Notes: a model not told the origin generated them from the letters alone. A DNA stretch of 64,000 nucleotides from Nannocystis pusilla (GCF_020073745.1 NZ_JAIRAU010000027.1:1-64000); one strand, 5' to 3'; shown: positions 25,872-35,478, counted from the stretch's first letter. Translations and numbers: made by a program.

Positions 25872-27794
25872 TCAGACCGGGGCGGCGAGCGCCAGATCGA
25901 CGCGGAACGCCGCCTCGCCTGCGCTGGTGAGCAGCAGCGGGATCCGCAGCCAGGCCTGCGAGGGGGCGCACACCTCCGGGTCGCCGCCGCACAACATGCT
26001 GTCGACGCGCACGAGCAGCTCGCTGCGGACCTCCGCTGTCGGGAGTTCGGCGACCTCGAGGTCGATCTCGACGGACATGTCGGATCGGTCCTGTCCCGAA
26101 AGCGTGATGCGCTCGGCGGTTGTGACCAGATCGGAGCGGCGCGACACCTCGAGCGTGAGGCGCTGCGGGGCGCCCGCGTTGAACTTCCAGCCCTCCGGCG
26201 CGAGCAGGCGCAGGGTCGCGGTCGCGCGGCCGGGGGCGAGGGTCGGGGCTCGCTCCAGCACGAGGTCGAACCACCGCGTGGCCGGGGCCGCGGCGAGCGA
26301 CGGGGGCGGCGGCTCGTCGGGCTCGGGCACGGCCGGCGCGCCGCGGACCTCCAGCTCGGCCTTGAAGCGGCCGTCGGCGGCGAGGCGGACGAAGCGGTGG
26401 TGACCGGTGTCGGCGACGAGGAGGTCGCCGTCGGCGAGCACGGCCAGGCCGCCGGGTTCGCGCAGGCTCTCGTTACATGTCTCGAGAGACAGGGTCGAGA
26501 CGAGGCCGGCGCGGACGTCGAGGCGGCGCAGACGGTCGTTGAAGGTGTCGGCGACGAGGACGTCGCCCGCGGCGGTGACGGCGACGCCGAGCGGGTGCTG
26601 CAGGCGCGCGGCGGCGAACGGGCCGTCCTCGTTGCCCCAGTCGAACAGGCCGGCGCCGACGAGGGTGCGGGTCTCGCCGCTGCCGAGGTCGAACTCGCGG
26701 ATCGCCGAGGTCTCGCTGTCGGCGACGTAGAGGCGGTCGCCGGCGCGCGCGAAGCCGGACGGCTGGGCGTAGCAGGCGACCCGCGGCGAGCCGTCGACCA
26801 GCGCCTCGCGGCCGTCGCCGGCCAGCGCGTCGATCGTGTACTCGCCGCCGCCGGCGGGCGCGAGCACGCCGAGCTGGTGCGAGCCGGCCAGGCACACGAG
26901 CACGCGCTCGCCGACGACGGTGAGGTCCCACGGCGAGCGCAGGGCGGTGGTCCGGGCCGGCGATGGGCTGGCGATCGGAACATGTCCCATGGAACCTGTC
27001 CCGGCGACCGTGTCCAAACGGCCCCGTGAAAGGTCGGCGCGGCGGACGGTGTGGCTGCGGGCGTCGCAGATCCACAGGGCGCCGTCGTCGGCCCAGGCGA
27101 GGCCCTGGGGGTCGTCGAGGCGGGCGTCGGCGAAGGCGGCGTCGCGGTGGCCGCGGCGGCCGGAGCCGATGCTGAGCTGGACATCGCCGTCGGGGGCGAG
27201 GACGAGGACGCGGTGGTGGCCGGAGTCGGCGACGGCGATCCGGCCGTCGGGCGCGACGGCCAGCTTGCCGGGGAAGGCCAGCGGACGCGGCGGCGGTGGG
27301 TCGCCGCGGGGGATCGCCAGCGGCGCGGCGGCGAGGGTGCCGTGGGCCTCGGCCTCGGCCAGGAGCCCGCGCACGAGGGTGTCGAGGGCGACCGGATCGG
27401 GCTCGCCGGGGGCGACGGCGGCGATCGTGCCGTCGGGGCCGACGACCACGAGGGTGGGCCACGAGCGGATCGCGTAGCGCTCCCAGATCGCCAGGCCGTC
27501 GTCGACGACCACGGGGTGCTCGACGTCGTGGCGGGCGATCGCGTCGGCGACGCGCTCGGGGCGGGCCTCGCCGGGGAACTTGGCCGAGTGCACGCCGATG
27601 ACGACGACCGGGCGACCCGCGTGGCGCCGCTCGAGGTCCCGCAAGATCGGCAGCACGTGCATGCAGTTGACGCAGCACGAGGTCCAGAAGTCGAGGATGA
27701 CGACGTGACCGCGGAGCTCGCGGAGCCGCAGCGGGCGGGTGGTGCCGAGCCAGGCGCGGGCGGGCTCGAGCTCGGGGGCGCGGAGGCGTTCCAT
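25872..27794 (-). CDS. NHLRC2-like protein: thioredoxin domain plus NHL beta-propeller
   Basis: The 640-residue product starts with a thioredoxin-fold domain (HVVILDFWTSCCVNCMHVLPIL; the CCVNC segment replaces the usual CxxC), followed by six or so NHL repeats (GLAWADDGALWICDARSHTVRRADL, GVAVTAAGDVLVADTFNDRLRRLD) and a C-terminal beta-sandwich. This is the arrangement of NHLRC2. It has no signal peptide. Minus-strand TAGCGT (27806-27801) ends 6 nt before the ATG. Repeat units lie in frame at 26076/26090, 26476/26490 and 26967-27012; the last encodes the unusual GSMGHVPIASPSP loop. Confidence 0.88.
   Translation of the reverse strand: MERLRAPELEPARAWLGTTRPLRLRELRGHVVILDFWTSCCVNCMHVLPILRDLERRHAGRPVVVIGVHSAKFPGEARPERVADAIARHDVEHPVVVDDGLAIWERYAIRSWPTLVVVGPDGTIAAVAPGEPDPVALDTLVRGLLAEAEAHGTLAAAPLAIPRGDPPPPRPLAFPGKLAVAPDGRIAVADSGHHRVLVLAPDGDVQLSIGSGRRGHRDAAFADARLDDPQGLAWADDGALWICDARSHTVRRADLSRGRLDTVAGTGSMGHVPIASPSPARTTALRSPWDLTVVGERVLVCLAGSHQLGVLAPAGGGEYTIDALAGDGREALVDGSPRVACYAQPSGFARAGDRLYVADSETSAIREFDLGSGETRTLVGAGLFDWGNEDGPFAAARLQHPLGVAVTAAGDVLVADTFNDRLRRLDVRAGLVSTLSLETCNESLREPGGLAVLADGDLLVADTGHHRFVRLAADGRFKAELEVRGAPAVPEPDEPPPPSLAAAPATRWFDLVLERAPTLAPGRATATLRLLAPEGWKFNAGAPQRLTLEVSRRSDLVTTAERITLSGQDRSDMSVEIDLEVAELPTAEVRSELLVRVDSMLCGGDPEVCAPSQAWLRIPLLLTSAGEAAFRVDLALAAPV
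26967..27012. repeat. 14-bp repeat, four units inside the NHLRC2-like gene
   Basis: GCTG at 26967, CATG at 26981, CCTG at 26995 and CGTG at 27009 are exactly 14 bp apart. They encode an inter-blade loop of the propeller. Confidence 0.75.
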
Positions 27795-27912
27795 GCCGGG
27801 ACGCTAGCCGAGTCGCGCGCTCGCACGCGAGGGTGAGGCGCGGACGCGGAGGCGTGAGGAGGAGCGCACGTCCGACGCGGGCGACGTCGCCGCGGATGCT
27901 CGCGGGCGAAGG

Positions 27913-27941
27913 TTGAAACACACGGGTCGGGGCACTACGCT
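27913..27941 (+). promoter_or_regulatory. promoter of nadA
   Basis: TTGAAA at 27913-27918 and TACGCT at 27936-27941 are separated by 17 bp. Transcription would start near 27948, about 3 nt before the ATG, so the mRNA is practically leaderless. This is the clearest example of the window's leaderless pattern with a recognisable -35 box. Confidence 0.7.
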
Positions 27942-27950
27942 GTGCCGGCG

Positions 27951-29396
27951 ATGCAGCCGTTTCCCTCGCTCGTGCTCAGCGCCGGCGGCGCGACCGCCCA
28001 GGGGGCCTTCGCGGAGGCCCAGGCGGCCTTCCTCGACCCCGATCCTGCCACCGTGCGGCGGCTGCGCTCGCTGCTCGAGGCCAGCGGCGCGGGGATCGTG
28101 GCCCACTTCTACATGGACGCGGAGCTGCAGGGCGTGCTGTTCGCCTGCGACTGGCCGCACATCCACATCTCCGACTCGCTGGTGATGGCCGACCGGGCGC
28201 TGCAGATGGCCCGCGAGGGGGCCCGCGCCATCATCGTGCTCGGGGTCGACTTCATGTCGGAGAACGTCCGCGCGGTGCTCGACGCCGCCGGCTTCGAACA
28301 TGTCCCGGTGTACAGAGTGGCCCAGGAGCCGATCGGCTGCTCGCTGGCGGCGGCCGCCGAGGCGCCGGCCTACGCGGCGTACCTGCGCCGCGCGGCGCAG
28401 ACGGCCAATTCGCTGCACGTGGTGTACATCAACACGAGCCTGCGGACCAAGGCGTACGCGCAGTCGCTGGTGCCGACGATCACCTGCACGTCCTCGAACG
28501 TGATCCAGACGGTGCTGCAGGCGTTCGCGCAGGTGCCCGAGGGCCACGTGTGGTTCGGGCCCGACACGTACATGGGCGAGAACCTGCGGGCGCTGCTGAC
28601 GAGCCTGGCCGAGATGGACGACGCGGCCGTGCGGGCGCTCCACCCGGCCCACGACCGCGACAGCATCCGCGCGCTGCTGCCCCGCTTCCATCACTTCGAG
28701 CAGGGCTCGTGCATCGTCCACCACATGTTCGGCGCCGAGGTGGTGCGCAGGGTGCAAGAGCACTACGCGGACGCGCACGTCACGGCCCACCTCGAGGTGC
28801 CGGGCGAGATGTTCGCGCTGGCGCTGGCGGCCCAGCGCGCCGGTCACGGGGTGGTCGGTTCGACGTCGAACATCCTCGACTACATCGCCGCGCAGGTGAA
28901 GCAGGTCGGAGCTGTCCCCGGGGACATGTCGCCGGTGCGCCTGCGCTTCGTGCTCGGCACCGAGGCCGGGATGGTGACGGCGATCGTCCACCAGCTGCGC
29001 GCGCTGCTGCAGACGCTGGCGCGCCCGGTCGAGGTCGAGATCGTGTTCCCGGTGGCCGACGCGGCGGTGGTGGCCACCGGCGACGTGCACCTGCCGCTGG
29101 TGCCGGGGGTCGCGGGCGGCGAGGGCTGCTCGACGGCCGGCGGCTGCGCGACCTGCCCGTTCATGAAGATGAACTCGCTCGACGCGCTGCTCGAGGTGCT
29201 GGCCCGCGCGCCCGAAGAGGGCGACAAGCTGGTCGCGTTCGCGCCGCGCAAGTACGTCGAGAAGATCGGCGAGCAGACGATCGCGGCGCTCGGCGAGCTG
29301 CCGATCCGGCACATGCGCGAGTTCTCGCGCACGAAGCAGCTGCCGGCCGCGCTGGTCGCCGACATCCGCGGGCGCGCGCTGTCGGCGGCGTCGTGA
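27951..29396 (+). CDS. nadA: quinolinate synthase
   Basis: The 481-residue product is the 4Fe-4S enzyme that condenses iminoaspartate with dihydroxyacetone phosphate to quinolinate in NAD synthesis. It is the long form of the family. Visible features are AHFYMDAELQG, HISDSLVMADRALQM, GVDFMSENVR, TCTSSNVIQTVLQA, and the cluster-binding end GGCATCPFMKMNSL. nadB and nadC are not nearby. The start at 27951 is supported by the promoter at 27913. A perfect repeat pair at 28911-28928 encodes the VGAVPGDMSPVR segment, probably an accessory loop. Confidence 0.94.
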   Translation: MQPFPSLVLSAGGATAQGAFAEAQAAFLDPDPATVRRLRSLLEASGAGIVAHFYMDAELQGVLFACDWPHIHISDSLVMADRALQMAREGARAIIVLGVDFMSENVRAVLDAAGFEHVPVYRVAQEPIGCSLAAAAEAPAYAAYLRRAAQTANSLHVVYINTSLRTKAYAQSLVPTITCTSSNVIQTVLQAFAQVPEGHVWFGPDTYMGENLRALLTSLAEMDDAAVRALHPAHDRDSIRALLPRFHHFEQGSCIVHHMFGAEVVRRVQEHYADAHVTAHLEVPGEMFALALAAQRAGHGVVGSTSNILDYIAAQVKQVGAVPGDMSPVRLRFVLGTEAGMVTAIVHQLRALLQTLARPVEVEIVFPVADAAVVATGDVHLPLVPGVAGGEGCSTAGGCATCPFMKMNSLDALLEVLARAPEEGDKLVAFAPRKYVEKIGEQTIAALGELPIRHMREFSRTKQLPAALVADIRGRALSAAS

Positions 29397-29402
29397 GCCG
29401 CG

Positions 29403-30623
29403 CTACCAGCCGAGGTGCTGGCCCAGCGCGGTCACCAGGTTCTGCGCCATGCCCTCGTGGGTGGCGACGCTCGGGTGGCCGTCGCAGCCGGAGCCGACCG
29501 GAGCCGCGTTGATGTCGACGAAGGCGACATCGAGGTCGCCCTCGGCGTGGCGCTGGTCGACGACGCTCTGCAAGTAACCGGCGACCATCGTCGCCTCGTC
29601 GCCCCACAAGAGCGGCGCGACCGGGAGGATGAAGGCGTCGGGGTAGACGTCGCGCAGGTGGCTCAGGAAGGCCACGTAGGCCGGTACGAACACGTCCTCC
29701 GGCGGGTCGTCGTCGGTGCTGAAGTCGTTGGTGCCGAGGTTGATGACGACGACGTCGGGCTGCCACGCGGCGTGATCCCACTGCGCGCCGCCGTCGCCGG
29801 CGATCGTGCGGTCGTAGATCTGCGGCATCGGCTCGAACACGTCGTCGCCGTAGTTGTTGACGACGCCCTTGCCGGACCAGGCGATCGTGTGCAGCTCGGC
29901 GCCGACGGCCCGCGCCGCGATCGCGCCGTAGGTCCTGTAGTGATTCTCGGTCTCGGCCGAGAAGTTGCACGGCGACACGCCCTCGTTGCCGTAGCCGCAC
30001 GAGATCGAGTCGCCGATGACCTGGATCCGCCGCGTCACCGGCGGCGGCGACAGCAGCTCGCCGGTGACGTCGAAGCCGAGGATGGTGGTGACGCCGAAGG
30101 AGCCCTCGGTGCGGCGGTACAGCTCGACGGTGTGCTCGCCGGGGGCCAGGCCGGTGGCCAGCGGATAGGTCATCGGCCCGGGCGCGGTCATCAGCGGCGG
30201 CTGGACCTGGCCGTCGACGACGACGGTGAACCACCGGCCGTTGTCGTCGAGGTCGGCGTGGAGGTCGGTGCCGTCGAAGCGCACCACCGCGCCGACGCCC
30301 GACCAGCTCATGCGGATGTTGTTCGGGTCGCTGGCGTCGTGGCGGCCGACATAGTGGATGCCGGGCGGCTCGAGCGGCTCGCTGGTGGTGCTGTCGTCGC
30401 CGGAGGTGGTGGTCGTCGGATCGGCGGGGCCGGTCGTGGACGTGGCGGTGGAGGTGGTGGTCGCCGGCGCGTCGGTGGTGGGTTCGCCGGTGGTCGGATC
30501 GCTCGCGCCGGTCGTGGTGGTGGTCGAGGGCGCGTTGGTCGTCGACGTGGCGCCACCGGTGTCGTCGGCGTCGCCGCCGGTGCAGGCGAGCAGCAGCAGC
30601 AAGGAGAGCGAGAGCGTCCGCAT
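29403..30623 (-). CDS. lipoprotein SGNH esterase, carbohydrate esterase family 2-like
   Basis: The 406-residue product has a lipobox (LLLLAC|TG), a Thr-rich linker of about 60 residues, an N-terminal beta-sandwich (GIHYVGRHDASDPNNIRMSWSG onward), and an SGNH hydrolase domain with the nucleophile in IQVIGDSISCGYGNEG, Asn in INLGTNDFS, and the terminal Asp-His in CDGHPSVATHEGMA. That two-domain order matches CE2 acetyl-xylan esterases, which remove acetyl groups from plant or microbial polysaccharides. It is probably displayed on the surface. Minus-strand TAGACT (30637-30632) ends 8 nt before the ATG. Confidence 0.88.
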   Translation of the reverse strand: MRTLSLSLLLLLACTGGDADDTGGATSTTNAPSTTTTTGASDPTTGEPTTDAPATTTSTATSTTGPADPTTTTSGDDSTTSEPLEPPGIHYVGRHDASDPNNIRMSWSGVGAVVRFDGTDLHADLDDNGRWFTVVVDGQVQPPLMTAPGPMTYPLATGLAPGEHTVELYRRTEGSFGVTTILGFDVTGELLSPPPVTRRIQVIGDSISCGYGNEGVSPCNFSAETENHYRTYGAIAARAVGAELHTIAWSGKGVVNNYGDDVFEPMPQIYDRTIAGDGGAQWDHAAWQPDVVVINLGTNDFSTDDDPPEDVFVPAYVAFLSHLRDVYPDAFILPVAPLLWGDEATMVAGYLQSVVDQRHAEGDLDVAFVDINAAPVGSGCDGHPSVATHEGMAQNLVTALGQHLGW

Positions 30624-30714
30624 GGCCGGCGAGTCTAACAAGCTCTCGCCGGCGGCCGTGCGCGCGGGGCCGTGGACGGTGCAGACGGGGGCTCGCCGAT
30701 GTCGTCGCGCGGCG

Positions 30715-31632
30715 TCAGAAGATCTCGGCGATCATGCAGCGCAGGCTGCCGCCGGCCTTCTCGAACTCGTCGACCTCGACCGCGTGCAGGTGAAAGCCCC
30801 AGCCCTCGAGCGCGGCGCGCGAGGCCGGGCGGAGGGCGCGGAGGGCGGTGGCGCTGAGCATCAGGTCGCGCTCGGTGACGGCGATGCAGTTGGCGGCGAA
30901 GGCCTGCTTCTCGGCGTCGTCGAGCTCGAGCGTGCGACCCTCGTAGGCGCGGGCGATCGCGGCCGGGACCTCGGGGTCGACGAACGAGCCGGGGTGGAGG
31001 ACGCAGGCCCGCCCGGCGAGCACCGCGAGGACGACGTTGGTGTGGTACTCGCGCGGCTGGAGGGCGAAGCGGAAGGTCAGGCGCAGGCCGAAGGCGGCGT
31101 GCATCGAGGCGCACCCGAACTCGTCGGCGCGCTGGCTGAGGCCGCACAGGCCGAGGCCGCGCGCGCGGTCGATCACCAGCGGGCCGGTCAGCTCGGAGAT
31201 ACCTGGCTTGTGCGACAGGTCCGTCAGGGCATGTCCGAAGGTCCATGTGAAGAGGTCGCGCACGTCGTCGCGGGCGGCCTCGGCGCGGCGGACCGGGTGG
31301 CGCATCGAGCCGACGATCAGGCGATCGGGGATGGTGGCGAAGGCGTTGTTGGGGAAGACGGCGTCGTCGAGGCCGTCGCGCCCGGGGACGACGAGGACGG
31401 GCAGGCCGCAGGCGCCGAGCGCCCGCACGAGGCCGTGGTGCTGGGCGAACGCGCGTTCGGGGTCGATCGCGCTCGATTGCATGTAGTGGTTGTCGACCGC
31501 CTCGGGGCTGATGCGGAAGCCGATCGGACTGACGACCATGGCTGCCGACATGGTCGGCTTGCCCCACGCGCCCCGGGCCTCGATCTGCTCGGGGAGGGCG
31601 GCGAGGAAATCGGCCGGGCTGGTGACGATCAT
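30715..31632 (-). CDS. amidinohydrolase of the CtlX/arginine-deiminase-like family
   Basis: The 305-residue product has the amidinotransferase fold: FPNNAF near residue 95, a central His in REYHTNVVLAVLAG and the C-terminal catalytic Cys in GGSLRCMIAEIF. It matches citrulline-utilisation hydrolase (CtlX) type proteins, which hydrolyse guanidino or ureido substrates. Four 14-bp repeat units (31202-31247) encode FTWTFGHALTDLSHKPG, in the place where the family normally has a conserved E-G-x-G-x-L substrate loop. Minus-strand TAGCAT (31647-31642) ends 9 nt before the ATG. Confidence 0.85.
   Translation of the reverse strand: MIVTSPADFLAALPEQIEARGAWGKPTMSAAMVVSPIGFRISPEAVDNHYMQSSAIDPERAFAQHHGLVRALGACGLPVLVVPGRDGLDDAVFPNNAFATIPDRLIVGSMRHPVRRAEAARDDVRDLFTWTFGHALTDLSHKPGISELTGPLVIDRARGLGLCGLSQRADEFGCASMHAAFGLRLTFRFALQPREYHTNVVLAVLAGRACVLHPGSFVDPEVPAAIARAYEGRTLELDDAEKQAFAANCIAVTERDLMLSATALRALRPASRAALEGWGFHLHAVEVDEFEKAGGSLRCMIAEIF
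31202..31247. repeat. 14-bp repeat, four units inside the CtlX-like gene
   Basis: CCTG at 31202, CAGG at 31216, CATG at 31230 and CATG at 31244 keep exact 14-bp spacing. The first two form a perfect CCTG-N10-CAGG stem end. Confidence 0.82.
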
Positions 31633-31664
31633 GGGGCGGGCATGCTACCACCCGGCCGCCGGCT

Positions 31665-32690
31665 TCAGCCGGGCGAGACGCTCAGCAGCCACTCGTGACG
31701 GGCCGGCGCGGCGCACTCGCTCGGGACGACGGCGCGCACGAGCGAGATGTCGCCGTAGAGGTCGCTGCCCTCGGGGGTGCCGAACGCGAACAACGGCACG
31801 GTCGTCCCGGGATCGACGGGGGCGCTTTCGATCTCGGCGTTCCACAGCCGGGCGATGAAGCGGAGCCGGCGCGCGCCGGGCTGGTCTGCGCAGCAATCGC
31901 CGTCGCACGGACAGCCGAGCTCGCCGGGGCCGTGGAGGACGCCGACCAGCTCGAACGGGCCGAGGACGTCGGTGCGCGGCAGCGTCTCGGTGTAGCGGTA
32001 GATGAACTTTGGGACAGGTTCCGGCTGGGCCTCGATGAGGCCGACCAGCGACACGCCGGACGGTGTGCACGTCTGTGGATCGGCGCCCGCGCGGTTCCAG
32101 TCGGCGCCGAGCTGCAGGCAATCGCCCGCGGCCAGCTGCGCGGGCAGGCCGGCGACGCCGTCGGGCAGCGCGAGCGAGAGGGTGAGGTCGTCGGCGGGAT
32201 CGCAGGCGCCGCAGCTCGCGTCGGCGCAGACCGCGAGCTCGAGCTGATCGGGCGCGGCGCTGATCACCTGGCCGGAGAATTGCTCGGCGGCGCCGCAGTC
32301 GCGCGCGGTGAGGTCGAGCGGCACGCCCTGCTGCACGCGCGAGAGCGCGACGTCGACGCCTCCGGGGGCGTACGGGCAGTGGCCGAATTCGGGCTCGGTG
32401 GTGCCGGTGTCGCCGTCGGTGTCGATGCTGTCCGAAGAGACCTGTCCTGAAGTGGAATCCAGGCCCGTGGAGGTGCTGGCAGGCCCGGTGTCGGTGGGGT
32501 CGGTCCCGGTCGTGGGGACGTCGCTCGCGCTCTCGCCCGGTGCGACGGCGCCCGTGGTCTCGGTGTCGCCCGGCGAACCCGAGCCGTCGTCGAGGTCGGG
32601 GTCGTCGGGCTTGGGGCAGGCGGTGAACAGCGATGCGGACGCGAGCGCGGCCAGAGGGAGGAGGCGGGGGGTCGGAAGCGCGAGGGCCAT
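31665..32690 (-). CDS. Cys-rich secreted lipoprotein of unknown function
   Basis: The 341-residue product has a lipobox (SLFTAC|PK), a Gly/Ser/Thr/Asp linker (to about residue 100) and a C-terminal domain with paired Cys (CADASCGACDPAD, CPCDGDCCADQP), probably disulphide-bonded. No family is recognised. It is 32 bp from the CtlX-like gene but has its own start signal: GAGACT on the minus strand (32702-32697) ends 6 nt before the ATG. A repeat pair GCTG/CCTG at 32427/32441 is in frame in the linker (TSGQVSSDS). Confidence 0.72.
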   Translation of the reverse strand: MALALPTPRLLPLAALASASLFTACPKPDDPDLDDGSGSPGDTETTGAVAPGESASDVPTTGTDPTDTGPASTSTGLDSTSGQVSSDSIDTDGDTGTTEPEFGHCPYAPGGVDVALSRVQQGVPLDLTARDCGAAEQFSGQVISAAPDQLELAVCADASCGACDPADDLTLSLALPDGVAGLPAQLAAGDCLQLGADWNRAGADPQTCTPSGVSLVGLIEAQPEPVPKFIYRYTETLPRTDVLGPFELVGVLHGPGELGCPCDGDCCADQPGARRLRFIARLWNAEIESAPVDPGTTVPLFAFGTPEGSDLYGDISLVRAVVPSECAAPARHEWLLSVSPG

Positions 32691-33476
32691 GGCGCCAGTC
32701 TCGGGTTCGCGCACGATCTGGGGCAGAGCACGCGGAACCGCCCGTCCCGGCCGGGCGAGCGCACGCGAGCGAGGCTCGACTTCGTGCGATGTCTACCGCC
32801 GGGCCTCTCTCGAGTGTAACGGCGACGTCGCCCCCGCGCCCGTCGTCGGGGCGCCGCGGTCAGTGCTGGCTGAGCGGCGCGGGGATCTCGTGGACGGCCG
32901 GGTTGATGATGTCGGCGATCGACTCGCAGCTCGAGGTGTCGATGCGCGCGGTCGCGGCCTCGCGCCCGCACGCGTCGTGTCGGTGGACGAGACGCAGCGC
33001 CGCGGCTCCAGATGATGGTTTCGCGCGTCGTCGGTTCGAGTCGGGGGTCCGCGCCGACGGGTTCGCTGCGCGGACCTCAGGCTGATGCTGTCTGTGCGCG
33101 CGGGCCTGATCGAGGGGCAGTCACGTGTCGTGGATTCACCGCTTCGTGAATGCCGCCCGGGTCTTGAAGGCGTCAGAGCATCAGAGTCATGTGACGCCAT
33201 ACATTGGTCGCGGCCGCGATCGAATGGCGATGGTGCGTGGGTGGAATACGCGTCGATATTGGTGAGAGCCGCAAGAGACAGCCATTCAATGTCGCGTGTC
33301 AATGCGGGGGTTCCCGGGGGGCGCGCCCGTGGGGTGCCGACGACTCGGGCCTCGCCGGACGCCGCACAAAGGATACGCCGCCGTCTCGGGGCGTTGGCGT
33401 GAGCTTGGCTCCGCCGTGACAATTCGCCGCGAGGGCTCGTGGTATGCACGCCGCCGAACTGCGGGAGCAATCACTT
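32691..33476. other. intergenic region between divergent lipoprotein genes
   Basis: Nearly 790 bp, with lower GC than the rest of the window from about 33080 onward. Apart from the GAGACT hexamer of the left gene and a GGGAG ribosome binding site for the right gene, I find no promoter, hairpin or repeat of the 14-bp family. Open frames on both strands (for example 32793-33470 minus) have weak composition and no start signal. A small RNA or decayed gene cannot be excluded. Confidence 0.4.
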
Positions 33477-35456
33477 ATGAGAGCGAGTCTGGCGAATACC
33501 CTGCGCGGGCGAATGTGGGCGCTCGCGCTCGTCCTGGGCGGCTGCAGCGGATCGGACACCGGCGATACGGCGACCATGTCGTCGACCAACGACGACACGG
33601 CCGCGAGCACGACCGACGAGGCGCCGACGACGGGCGTGCCGACCAGCACCGATCCGACGTCCGGCACGACGACCACGGGCCCGGACACGACCGGCCCCGA
33701 CACGACGGGCACGGACACGACTGCCACGGACACGACGACGACGACGGGCGGCACGGAGACCACCGAGGGCGTCGAGACGACGACGGAGACGACGAGCGAG
33801 TCGACGACGACGACGACCGGCGACACCGACACGACGACCGAAACGACCGGCGGCGACACGATCGTGAAGGTCCAGATCGTCGCGTTCAACGACTTTCACG
33901 GCAACCTCGAGCCGCCGGCCGGCAGCAGCGGCAAGATCAAGCTGCCCGACGCGACCTCGGTCGACGCCGGCGGGGCGGCGTTTCTCGCCAGCCACGTGGC
34001 CGCCCTGCGCGAGCAGAACCCCAACACGATCGTCGTCTCGGCCGGCGACCTGATCGGGGCGTCGCCGCTGGTGTCGGCGCTGTTCCACGACGAGCCGACG
34101 ATCGAGCTGATGAACCAGATCGGGCTCGACTACAACGCCGTCGGCAACCACGAGTTCGACGACGGCGCGGCCGAGCTGGTGCGCATGCAGGAGGGCGGCT
34201 GCCACCCGGTCGACGGCTGCGCCGACGGCACGCCGTTCGCCGGCGCCGAGTTCCAGTTCCTGGCGGCCAACGTGATCGTCGAGGCGGACCCGCTCGAGAC
34301 GCTGTTCCCGAGCTACGCGCTGCGCACCGTCGAGGGGGTGCAGATCGCGTTCATCGGCCTCACGCTCGAGGCGACGGGCAAGATCGTGTCGCCCGGCGGC
34401 ATCGTCGGGCTGACGTTCGCGGACGAGGTGGAGCGGGTCAACGCGCTCGTGCCCGAGCTGCAGGACCAGGGCGTCGAGGCGATCGTGGTCCTGATCCACG
34501 AAGGTGGGCTGCAGGGCGCGACCTTCGACGAGTGCCAGGGGATCTCCGGCCCGATCGTCGACATCGTCAACGGCCTCGACGAGGCGGTCGACGTGGTCGT
34601 CAGCGGCCACACGCACCAGGCCTACAACTGCGTGATCGCCGACAAGATCGTGACCAGCGCGGCCTCGTTCGGCCGGGTGCTGACCGACATCGACCTCGAG
34701 ATCAGCGCGGCGACCGGCGACGTCACGGCGGCGACGGCCGCGAACGTGGTCGTCACCCGCGACGCGGCCGACCCGGTGATCCAGGCGTTCGTGGCCATGT
34801 ACAAGCAGCTGTCGGCGCCGCTGGCGAACGAGCAGATCGGCACGATCACGGCGACGCTCGAGCAGTACCCGTCGGGCGACGAGCCCGGGATGTCGACGAT
34901 GGGCGCCGTGCTCGCCGACGCGTACCTCGACGCGACCGCGCCGGCGCTGCTCGGCGGGGCCCAGCTCGCGTTCATGAACCCGGGCGGGGTCCGCAACTCG
35001 CTGCACTTCCCGGCCTCCGGCGACGAGCCGGCCGACGGCATCGTCACCTACGGCGAGGCGTTCTCGGTCCAGCCGTTCGGCAACAACCTGGTGGTCTTGA
35101 CCCTGACCGGGGCGCAGATCGACGCGCTGCTCGAGCAGCAGTTCATCGAGGGCGTCGAACCCTACATCTTGCACGTGTCGCAGGGCTTCACCTACAGCTA
35201 CAGCGAGAGCGCGCCGATCGGCGCGAAGGTCGACCCGGCCAGCATCGAGATCGACGGGGTGGCCATCGACCCCGCGGGCGAGTACCGGGTGGCCACGATC
35301 GGCTACCTCGCCGACGGCGGCGACGGCTTCACCGTGTTCATCGGCGGCACCGACCGCGTCGGCGGGGTGACCGACATGCAGGCGCTCAAGGACTACTTCG
35401 CCGCTCACTCGCCGGTGTCGCCGCCGGCGCTGGACCGGGTGACCGCGCTGCCCTGA
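33477..35456 (+). CDS. lipoprotein 5'-nucleotidase/UshA-family phosphoesterase
   Basis: The 659-residue product has a lipobox (LVLGGC|SG), a Thr-rich linker of about 95 residues (long TTT and DTTG runs), a calcineurin-like metallophosphoesterase domain (AFNDFHGNLEPP, SAGDLIGASP, VGNHEFDDG, SGHTHQAYN) and a C-terminal 5'-nucleotidase substrate domain (AFMNPGGVRNSLHF, YGEAFSVQPFGNNLV). It should release phosphate from nucleotides at the cell surface for phosphate or nucleoside scavenging. GGGAG upstream supports ATG 33477 rather than 33444. Confidence 0.92.
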   Translation: MRASLANTLRGRMWALALVLGGCSGSDTGDTATMSSTNDDTAASTTDEAPTTGVPTSTDPTSGTTTTGPDTTGPDTTGTDTTATDTTTTTGGTETTEGVETTTETTSESTTTTTGDTDTTTETTGGDTIVKVQIVAFNDFHGNLEPPAGSSGKIKLPDATSVDAGGAAFLASHVAALREQNPNTIVVSAGDLIGASPLVSALFHDEPTIELMNQIGLDYNAVGNHEFDDGAAELVRMQEGGCHPVDGCADGTPFAGAEFQFLAANVIVEADPLETLFPSYALRTVEGVQIAFIGLTLEATGKIVSPGGIVGLTFADEVERVNALVPELQDQGVEAIVVLIHEGGLQGATFDECQGISGPIVDIVNGLDEAVDVVVSGHTHQAYNCVIADKIVTSAASFGRVLTDIDLEISAATGDVTAATAANVVVTRDAADPVIQAFVAMYKQLSAPLANEQIGTITATLEQYPSGDEPGMSTMGAVLADAYLDATAPALLGGAQLAFMNPGGVRNSLHFPASGDEPADGIVTYGEAFSVQPFGNNLVVLTLTGAQIDALLEQQFIEGVEPYILHVSQGFTYSYSESAPIGAKVDPASIEIDGVAIDPAGEYRVATIGYLADGGDGFTVFIGGTDRVGGVTDMQALKDYFAAHSPVSPPALDRVTALP

Positions 35457-35478
35457 GGGGCGCCGGCGCGACGAGGGA

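Noticed and set aside
32793..33470. A 225-codon minus-strand frame in the lipoprotein intergenic region
   Set aside because: It has no start signal, an Arg/Ser/Pro-rich translation and no recognisable domain, and it overlaps other equally open frames on the opposite strand.
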